Positions 6,782 to 10,839 of a stretch of DNA of 10,839 nt are shown here, piece after piece. Origin of the DNA: UBA5941 sp021824385 (GTDB taxonomy: Bacteria; Patescibacteriota; Microgenomatia; UBA8517). Every line of letters starts with the position of its first letter. The stretch's first letter is position 1. The notes under the pieces are model-generated. The model saw only the letters and a program-made list of their open reading frames with translations. It did not search any database and was not told the DNA's origin. The translations under genes were made by a program, and so were the position numbers. The stretch covers positions 1 through 10,839 of the forward strand of contig DAIEQM010000011.1 in the NCBI GenBank assembly GCA_027347685.1. The letters run 5' to 3'.

Positions 6782-7620
6782 GACTGAAAGATATTGCTGC
6801 AATGAACGAAGAGCTTCAGGTCTTGGATCTCGTGACTAGAGCTTTTAGTGAAGTGGCCTCAACAAATATGAAAAAAACGCGATCGGGTGTGCTCGAAAAT
6901 CGTGATTTTATTTCTGATATATCCAAAATTTTTGAGGACGTTCGGGCGCAATATGCAAAAGAGTTTGCGAAACAATCATCCTCTGGAAAAATTACGTTTT
7001 TGGCTCACAACGGCAAAACTGTTTCAGTTCTATTGTCTTCGTCGAGCGGTCTGTATGGGGAAATTGTCGCTGAAACATTTGAAATATTTAAAGACGAAGT
7101 GAGTAAAAACACCTCAGAAGTTACGATTGTAGGGAAACAAGGGGTGCGTTTATTTACTTCAATATATCCAGAGAAGGCCTATACCTTTTTCGACATGGAT
7201 GATACCGTTAACACCCAGAATGAATTGTCTGATCTCGCAAGACACATTGTGCAATATGACGAAATACACTTGTTTTATGGTAAGTTCCATAGTGTTCTGG
7301 TTCAGAAGCCGGAGATGCTTCCTATTAGGTCTCAAATAGACATAACCCCTCTCGCAGGCAACCGCATACAATATTTGTTTGAACCAGATCTTATTTCTAT
7401 TCTCCGCTTTTTTGAAAGTGAGCTTTTTGCCTCACTCTTGACACAAACAGTACAGGAGTCGACACTCGCAAAGATGGCTAGTCGAGTGCTAGCTATGGAT
7501 GCATCGAGCGCTCGAATTACCCTTGAGAGAAAACGCTTGTCAAAACTCGAAAATAGTTTACGCCATCGAGAGGAGAACAAAAAGCAACTTAATAACTTAT
7601 CTGCTATTCTGAATGTATGA
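6778..7620 (+). CDS. atpG: F1 ATPase gamma subunit (divergent)
   Basis: Gamma is the central rotor shaft. The 280-residue length is normal (about 285). The N-terminal helix begins MRLKDIAAMNEELQVL and continues through RAFSEVASTNMKK, matching the ordinary pattern of a basic start and a TKAMKMVAAAKL-type second stretch. The C-terminal part, about 220-280, is a long helix containing ESTLAKMASRVLAMDASSA, equivalent to SE..ARM.AM..AT.NA in ordinary gamma, but the usual NR.RQA.IT.EI end is replaced by LRHREENKKQLNNLSAIL. The middle domain is poorly conserved. It overlaps atpA and atpD by four bases each. Its position between alpha and beta, and both terminal helices, make the assignment firm despite the divergence. 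Confidence 0.88.
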   Translation: MRLKDIAAMNEELQVLDLVTRAFSEVASTNMKKTRSGVLENRDFISDISKIFEDVRAQYAKEFAKQSSSGKITFLAHNGKTVSVLLSSSSGLYGEIVAETFEIFKDEVSKNTSEVTIVGKQGVRLFTSIYPEKAYTFFDMDDTVNTQNELSDLARHIVQYDEIHLFYGKFHSVLVQKPEMLPIRSQIDITPLAGNRIQYLFEPDLISILRFFESELFASLLTQTVQESTLAKMASRVLAMDASSARITLERKRLSKLENSLRHREENKKQLNNLSAILNV

Positions 7621-8990
7621 GCAGCGGTTCTGTCGTTTCAGTTCGAGGTCAAATTGTAGTGGTCGAGTTTCTCGACGAACAGCCGGAAATTGGAGATATT
7701 CTTCACATAGAAAACAGTCCTCAAGATATTTTAGAAATTATCTCATCTGATTCACACAAGCGATATTTTACAATAGCGCTTCGTAACGCGAACGTTTTTT
7801 TTCGTGGTGCTCAAATTGTCAACACTCACGAAGGGCTCAAAATTCCGGTGGGCAAAGAGCTTCTGGGGCGTCTTCTTAATATTTTTGGTGAGCCACAAGA
7901 CAACGGTCAACCTCTTATGTCTGTTGAGCATCGCTCGGTTAGGAAATGGCAGAAGTCAGGTATTGTTATAAAAAAAGAAATTCTTGAAACAGGAATTAAA
8001 GTGATCGATGTTTTTGCCCCACTGATTAAGGGAGGTAAAATGGGGTTGTTCGGTGGCGCCGGAGTTGGAAAAACAATGCTTTTGACCGAAATAATGCACA
8101 ACGTTATTGGTCGGGTAGGACATGATCGGTATTACTCAGTATTTGCAGGAGTCGGAGAGCGCTCACGTGAAGGACTCGAGCTATGGCTGTCACTTAAAAA
8201 TACCGGTGTCATGCCATACGCCTCGTTAATTTATGGACAAATGGGCGAGAACCCTGCTGTTCGTTTTTTGTCAGCCTACGCAGGTGTGTCTATGGCTGAA
8301 TACTTTCGAGACGTAGAAAAACGCGACATTCTATTCTTTATCGATAACGTATATCGTTTTGCACAGGCCGGAAACGAGCTATCTGTGCTTACGGGAAGCA
8401 TTCCCTCTGAAGACGGATATCAGCCAACGCTCGAAAGCGAAATGGCAACCTTTCATGAACGACTTCACTCAACCGTTGACGGAATGATTACCAGTGTAGA
8501 AGCAATCTATGTGCCAGCAGATGACCTTTTGGATCATGGCGTTCAAACAATCTTTCCGTTTCTAGACTCGCTCCTCGTTCTTTCTCGTGATGTTTACCAA
8601 GAGGGTCGGACTCCTGCTGTTGATATTCTTGCCTCAACATCATCGGCGCTTACCCCTCACTTTGTAGGTGATCATCATTACCAGGTTGTTATCATTGCTC
8701 GAAATATTTTAAAGCGTGCTCAATCACTTGAGAGGATTGTTTCCTTGGTCGGGGAAAACGAACTTTCCGTGGAAGACCAAATAGTTGTTAAACGAGCGAG
8801 GAAGCTTAAGAACTATCTTACACAGCCTTTTTATACTGCTGAAGGGCAGCGGGGTGTTAAAGGAGTATACGTTCCTGTCGCTGAAGCTGTTAAAGATGTC
8901 AATGCAATTATCTCTGGGCAATACGATAGCACACCAGATGATGTCTTTTTATATATTGGGAAGATGTCTGATGTAGTCAAACAGGCATGA
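7617..8990 (+). CDS. atpD: F1 ATPase beta subunit (catalytic)
   Basis: This is the catalytic subunit, 457 residues (family about 460-480). It contains P-loop GGAGVGKT at 146-153, catalytic Glu181 and Arg182 in GVGERSREG, YGQMGENP at 206-213, Walker B ILFFIDN at 238-244 with Arg247 in VYRF, GYQPTL, and VYVPADDLLD near the adenine pocket. Every residue needed for hydrolysis appears intact. The C-terminal DELSEED loop is replaced by NELSVED at 381-387, with one acid lost at the start and a second inside. This loop transmits force to gamma and contacts epsilon when epsilon inhibits. The gene starts in the ATGA shared with atpG and ends in the ATGA shared with atpC. The catalytic Glu and the position after gamma distinguish it from alpha. 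Confidence 0.96.
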   Translation: MSSGSVVSVRGQIVVVEFLDEQPEIGDILHIENSPQDILEIISSDSHKRYFTIALRNANVFFRGAQIVNTHEGLKIPVGKELLGRLLNIFGEPQDNGQPLMSVEHRSVRKWQKSGIVIKKEILETGIKVIDVFAPLIKGGKMGLFGGAGVGKTMLLTEIMHNVIGRVGHDRYYSVFAGVGERSREGLELWLSLKNTGVMPYASLIYGQMGENPAVRFLSAYAGVSMAEYFRDVEKRDILFFIDNVYRFAQAGNELSVLTGSIPSEDGYQPTLESEMATFHERLHSTVDGMITSVEAIYVPADDLLDHGVQTIFPFLDSLLVLSRDVYQEGRTPAVDILASTSSALTPHFVGDHHYQVVIIARNILKRAQSLERIVSLVGENELSVEDQIVVKRARKLKNYLTQPFYTAEGQRGVKGVYVPVAEAVKDVNAIISGQYDSTPDDVFLYIGKMSDVVKQA

Positions 8991-9250
8991 ACACTGATAT
9001 CACATTGAAAATTCATAGTAGGGCAGGCACTCTTTTTAGTGGAGCCGTTTCATCTCTGAGTGCTATCAATAAAACAGGTAAGTTTGACATCATGCCAATG
9101 CACGCAAACTTCATATCTCTTATTCAGGGAAAAATCACATACAAAGATGCAATCTCCAAACAAACGCATGAAATACCTATTGATCAAGCAATACTTCGTG
9201 CCTCAGGTAACACCGTAGATATTTACCTCGGGCTTACACGCTCCAATTAA
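8987..9250 (+). CDS. atpC: F1 epsilon subunit, N-terminal domain only
   Basis: Epsilon binds the foot of gamma and contacts the c-ring. This 87-residue version covers only the N-terminal beta-sandwich: LKIHSRAGTLFSG, then GKFDIMPMHANFISLIQGKI (counterpart of the GE.GI.P.HAP....I..G motif), then AILRASGNTVDIYL. Ordinary epsilon has about 130-140 residues and ends in two helices that can extend into the head and block ATP hydrolysis; they are absent here. The gene ends in TAA, and no continuation of such helices follows before the tRNA gene. Loss of this brake suits an enzyme that works as an ATPase, although short epsilons also occur in some ordinary synthases. It is the last gene of the operon, overlapping atpD by four bases. 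Confidence 0.88.
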   Translation: MNTDITLKIHSRAGTLFSGAVSSLSAINKTGKFDIMPMHANFISLIQGKITYKDAISKQTHEIPIDQAILRASGNTVDIYLGLTRSN

Positions 9251-9259
9251 TACCGAACC

Positions 9260-9334
9260 TGGTCGGGGAGGGCAGAATTGAACTGCCTACTTCTCGTACC
9301 CGAAACGAGCGGTCTACCGATGACCTACACCCCG
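9260..9334 (-). tRNA. tRNA-Pro (CGG)
   Basis: A 75-base cloverleaf can be folded by hand on the minus strand, including an encoded CCA (9262-9260). The D stem is GGTC/GACC, the anticodon stem CTCGT/ACGAG with loop TTCGGGT (anticodon CGG, G37), and the T stem GGCAG/CTGCC with loop TTCAATT. The acceptor stem begins C1-G72 with discriminator A73, the usual identity elements of bacterial tRNA-Pro. There is one U6-U67 mismatch in the acceptor stem. A -10-like TATACT (9350-9345) lies ten bases upstream; no clear -35. The gene is convergent with the ATPase operon, only nine bases after the atpC stop. Confidence 0.92.
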
Positions 9335-9354
9335 ATACTGGTTTAGTATATCTC

Positions 9355-9373
9355 AGGTTTTCGACAAAAACCT
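9355..9373. repeat. 7-bp hairpin upstream of tRNA-Pro
   Basis: AGGTTTT (9355-9361) and AAAACCT (9367-9373) form a perfect stem with a five-base loop. It lies where the -35 region of the tRNA-Pro promoter would be. It has no T-tract on either strand, so it is not a typical terminator. Confidence 0.35.
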
Positions 9374-9385
9374 CATTGAACAACT

Positions 9386-9474
9386 TTATACACACATTAC
9401 CTACAGGTTGTCCACAAATTGTGCGACCCTCAAATTGAGACCTGTAGTAACAATATATCAATAAGTTATCCACA
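9386..9474 (+). promoter_or_regulatory. Cluster of three DnaA-box-like sites
   Basis: TTATACACA (9386-9394) and TTATCCACA (9466-9474) both match the classical DnaA box TTATNCACA exactly, and TTGTCCACA (9408-9416) differs by one base. All three are on the same strand within 90 bases of intergenic DNA. AT-rich sequence lies between the second and third. The last box overlaps the -35 position relative to a -10-like TATACT at 9495-9500 that could serve rsmI. This may be a DnaA-controlled promoter, a DnaA-titration site or part of an origin; the sequence alone cannot decide. Confidence 0.5.
9413..9439. repeat. Pair of 11-bp inverted repeats around AAATT
   Basis: CACAAATTGTG (9413-9423) and CTCAAATTGAG (9429-9439) are each perfect inverted repeats about a central base, with centres 16 bp apart. 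The first overlaps the middle DnaA-like box. They may be paired binding sites for a dimeric protein. Function unknown. Confidence 0.4.
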
Positions 9475-9520
9475 ATTTGGTCTTACAAACAGCATATACT
9501 CATAGTAAGTCGGTATTTTG

Positions 9521-9544
9521 TGCTTATCTACTAAGCATGATGCT
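9521..9544 (+). promoter_or_regulatory. Mutually exclusive small hairpins in the rsmI leader
   Basis: TGCTTA (9521-9526) pairs with TAAGCA (9532-9537) around a five-base loop. AGCAT (9534-9538) pairs with ATGCT (9540-9544) around one base, which as RNA would need a larger loop and so is weaker. The two share bases and cannot form together. They lie between the -10-like TATACT and the rsmI start. Both stems are short, so this is only a note on structure. Confidence 0.2.
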
Positions 9545-9586
9545 AATAAGTCGGAATATGAAGCTTTCCGGTGTACAATCAAGGAT

Positions 9587-10294
9587 ATGGAATTAACTCA
9601 AGGGAAATTATTTGTTGTTGCAACCCCATTGGGGAACATGAAAGACATCACGCTTCGTGCTATCGAAACATTGCAGGCAGTGGACTTTGTGTTGGCTGAG
9701 GATTCTCGCGAGGCAAACAAACTTTTGACTGCGCTCAAAATAAAAAAAGAAGTTGTTGTGTACCACCAACATACAAGCGATACCACTCGCCTCCATATTT
9801 TTGAAAGGCTTAAAAGAGGGGAAGATGCCGCCCTTATAACTGACGCAGGAACTCCCGGCATTTCAGATCCAGGCAACGAATTAATTCATTTTCTAACAAC
9901 ATTTGATGCAAAACAAGAGGTGACTCCAATTCCTGGAGCTTCCGCTGTGACTGCACTTTTGTCAGTCTGTGGTTTTCCATCTCAACAGTTTACTTTTTTG
10001 GGTTTCCTTCCCAAAAAAAAACAATCAAAACTATTTAAAAATTTACAAGACCTCGAATTCCCTTTTGTTTTCTTTGAGTCTCCTCATAGAATAATAAAGT
10101 CGCTCGAGATGTTAAAAGAATATTTTTCTGAAAACACTCACGTATGCTTGGGAAGAGAATTAACTAAAATTCACGAGACAATTATTCGTGGAAACCTTGA
10201 TTACGTTCTTTTGGAGCTGAAAAAGAATCTTCCAGTGAAAGGGGAGATTGTTGTTGTCGTTAACCCAGAACCTCACTCAAATATTCCCTCTTGA
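9587..10294 (+). CDS. rsmI: 16S rRNA (cytidine(1402)-2'-O)-methyltransferase
   Basis: RsmI uses S-adenosylmethionine to methylate the ribose of C1402 in helix 44 of 16S rRNA, at the decoding centre. The 235-residue product has the tetrapyrrole-methylase fold motifs: LFVVATPLGN at 8-17, DITLRAIE, AEDSR at 37-41, DAGTPGISDPG at 86-96, IPGASAVTALLS, GFLPKKK, FFESPHRI, GRELTKIHETI and the final KGEIVVVV strand. The start was chosen at ATG 9587 because family members begin a few residues before the LY/FVV.TPIGN strand; an upstream TTG at 9518 would add 23 unconserved residues. An AAGGA lies one base before the ATG. The protein stops shortly after the catalytic domain and lacks the C-terminal helical extension of about 50 residues found in E. 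coli RsmI. It appears to be a single-gene unit followed by a weak hairpin. Confidence 0.93.
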   Translation: MELTQGKLFVVATPLGNMKDITLRAIETLQAVDFVLAEDSREANKLLTALKIKKEVVVYHQHTSDTTRLHIFERLKRGEDAALITDAGTPGISDPGNELIHFLTTFDAKQEVTPIPGASAVTALLSVCGFPSQQFTFLGFLPKKKQSKLFKNLQDLEFPFVFFESPHRIIKSLEMLKEYFSENTHVCLGRELTKIHETIIRGNLDYVLLELKKNLPVKGEIVVVVNPEPHSNIPS

Positions 10295-10295
10295 C

Positions 10296-10325
10296 GGGCC
10301 GTTTTAAAATGGTCTATATTTTTAC
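10296..10325 (+). terminator. Weak terminator-like hairpins after rsmI
   Basis: Just after the rsmI stop, bases 10296-10303 can pair with 10308-10315 (eight pairs, three of them G-T) around TTAA, followed by ATATTTTTA. A second hairpin, 10328-10336 with 10340-10348, follows directly and ends in TTT. Either could end rsmI transcription. Stability is modest. Confidence 0.4.
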
Positions 10326-10348
10326 TCAGAGATGTTAAAAGCATCTTT

Positions 10349-10515
10349 AGCGCAATTCTTTATGCAAAAACATGAAGGTTTGTGCGAAGCAATTCGTTGA
10401 CTAATCAGAATGTATATATAAGTTTGTTGTTTTACAATAAAAGTATGTTTTGATGAATCTGGTTTGCTTGGTGTATATATATACTCTTAATATTAAGAAC
10501 AAATAAGGGTTATCA
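10349..10515. other. AT-rich intergenic segment
   Basis: No gene is recognisable between the hairpins after rsmI and the small frame at 10516. It contains scattered promoter-like pieces (TTGACT at 10397-10402, TACAAT at 10433-10438) that are not at workable spacing from each other, and the two palindromes listed separately. Confidence 0.5.
10473..10497. repeat. Two adjacent 12-bp perfect palindromes
   Basis: GTATATATATAC (10473-10484) and CTTAATATTAAG (10486-10497) are perfect palindromes separated by one base, ending 18 bases before a small ATG frame. AT-only cores make chance palindromes more likely here than elsewhere. They could be an operator or cruciform-prone site. Confidence 0.5.
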
Positions 10516-10698
10516 ATGGGTATGTTGCCAAAGCCTTTGTCGCGAGAGGTGAAGGGAACCTATTCCTTGCAAACTCTCATATTTAGCACTTTGTCTTTTT
10601 GTCTGCTTTGTTTTCGTATTGTCTGTGTTACGCCTCTTGCCTTAAGGAGTTTGTTTGTTGTGGAGTTAAAAGAGAGGCGTAATTTGTGTTTCCTATAA
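10516..10698 (+). CDS. Doubtful 60-codon ORF, hydrophobic
   Basis: I do not recognise this frame. It would encode 60 residues with a hydrophobic, Phe/Leu/Cys-rich middle (about 19-40) flanked by basic residues (KPLSREVK before, ELKERR after), so a small single-span membrane protein is conceivable. AAGGG lies six bases before the ATG, a better ribosome-binding spacing than most genes in this window have. Against it: no family resemblance, T-rich codons that could arise from base composition alone, and an inverted repeat running through its end. It may be spurious. Confidence 0.2.
   Translation: MGMLPKPLSREVKGTYSLQTLIFSTLSFCLLCFRIVCVTPLALRSLFVVELKERRNLCFL
10628..10682. repeat. 9-bp inverted repeat with internal CCTTAAGG
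   Basis: TTACGCCTC (10628-10636) is the exact reverse complement of GAGGCGTAA (10674-10682), with 37 bases between and a palindromic CCTTAAGG at 10640-10647 inside. It could fold as RNA on either strand, including in the trailer of the tRNA-Arg transcript, or be chance. The spacing is large for a terminator. Confidence 0.45.
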
Positions 10699-10711
10699 AA
10701 GCTGTCTCTTG

Positions 10712-10783
10712 TGCCCCTAGAAGGAATTGAACCATCATCGTACCCTTAGGACGGGTCTACTCTATCCGTTGAGCTATGGGGGC
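10712..10783 (-). tRNA. tRNA-Arg (CCT)
   Basis: A 72-base cloverleaf folds on the minus strand: acceptor GCCCCCA/TAGGGGC, D stem GCTC/GAGT with loop AACGGATA, anticodon stem GACCC/GGGTA with loop GTCCTAA (anticodon CCT at 10750-10748, A37), and T stem GATGG/CCTTC with loop TTCAATT. The loop and GGG arm resemble the E. coli CCU-reading arginine tRNA. CCA is not encoded (CAA follows A73), unlike the tRNA-Pro in this window. Mismatches occur at 6-67 (C-A), 27-43 (G-A) and 51-63 (T-T), which is many for a working tRNA; it may be a divergent but functional gene or a decaying one. Confidence 0.8.
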
Positions 10784-10839
10784 TCAAATGCCCGTATAGC
10801 GAAACCGACAAGCTTTGCTTATCCGTTGAGCTATGGGGG
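10763..10839. repeat. 20-base direct repeat of the tRNA-Arg 5' part at the window end
   Basis: The 20 bases at 10763-10782 (tRNA-Arg positions 2-21 on the minus strand) occur again, identical, at 10820-10839, the last 20 bases of the window. The bases to the left of the second copy do not continue as a tRNA, and only 37 bases lie between the copies, too few for a second complete gene. It could be a tRNA fragment left by recombination, or an assembly effect at a contig end. Confidence 0.85.

Noticed and set aside
9518..9586. Upstream TTG start for rsmI adding 23 residues
   Set aside because: The extra residues match nothing in the family, and an ATG stands at the expected distance before the TPLGN motif.
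9335..9586. Calling this region oriC outright
   Set aside because: Three boxes are suggestive, but no dnaA/dnaN neighbourhood is visible, the upstream operon faces the site, and skew cannot be judged from this window.
10784..10839. A second complete tRNA at the right end
   Set aside because: Only the acceptor/D-arm part is present; the following bases form no anticodon or T arm, and the space is too short.
1..10839. CRISPR array, insertion sequence or prophage
   Set aside because: No regularly spaced repeats, transposase, integrase or phage structural genes are visible.

Overview
The window looks like a chromosomal segment of a Patescibacteria/CPR bacterium, probably of the Parcubacteria type. 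The clues are very compact gene packing with four-base ATGA overlaps, divergent and trimmed versions of universal genes, a surface protein that begins with a MerR-type DNA-binding domain, and stretched CPR-style proteins. The standard bacterial code fits throughout. Taxonomy is inference from gene style only.

Layout. Positions 1-1219 (minus) hold the 5' part of a large gene that runs off the left edge: a MerR-like helix-turn-helix, a linker, one membrane segment and a repeat-rich exported region. A roughly 600-base divergent intergenic region follows, with a candidate promoter for each direction, a perfect 8+8 dyad just upstream of the MerR-type gene, and some unexplained palindromes. From 1820 to 9250 (plus) eight genes form one tight operon: an exported protein ending in a two-helix hairpin that resembles an F-type c subunit, gpmI (phosphoglycerate mutase), then b-like, delta-like, alpha, gamma, beta and epsilon subunits of an F1 ATPase. 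A tRNA-Pro(CGG) lies convergent at 9260-9334. The next intergenic stretch carries three DnaA-box-like sites. rsmI (16S rRNA C1402 2'-O-methyltransferase) follows at 9587-10294. The right end is AT-rich, with tandem palindromes, a doubtful 60-codon ORF, a tRNA-Arg(CCT), and a 20-base copy of that tRNA's 5' part at the very end.

How the genes work together. Alpha and beta keep their P-loops, Walker B residues, the beta catalytic Glu and the alpha arginine finger, so the F1 head should hydrolyse or make ATP. The usual membrane partners are absent from this locus: there is no subunit a, and no ordinary short c subunit. In their place, at the front of the operon, is a 257-residue protein with a signal peptide, an extracytoplasmic domain and a C-terminal c-like hairpin whose helices contain no Asp or Glu to carry protons. 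Epsilon lacks its inhibitory C-terminal helices. Delta is trimmed, and so is the alpha N-terminus it normally binds. Together these suggest an unusual F1-X0-like machine that may couple ATP hydrolysis to something other than proton transport. The caveat is that true a and c genes could lie elsewhere in the genome.
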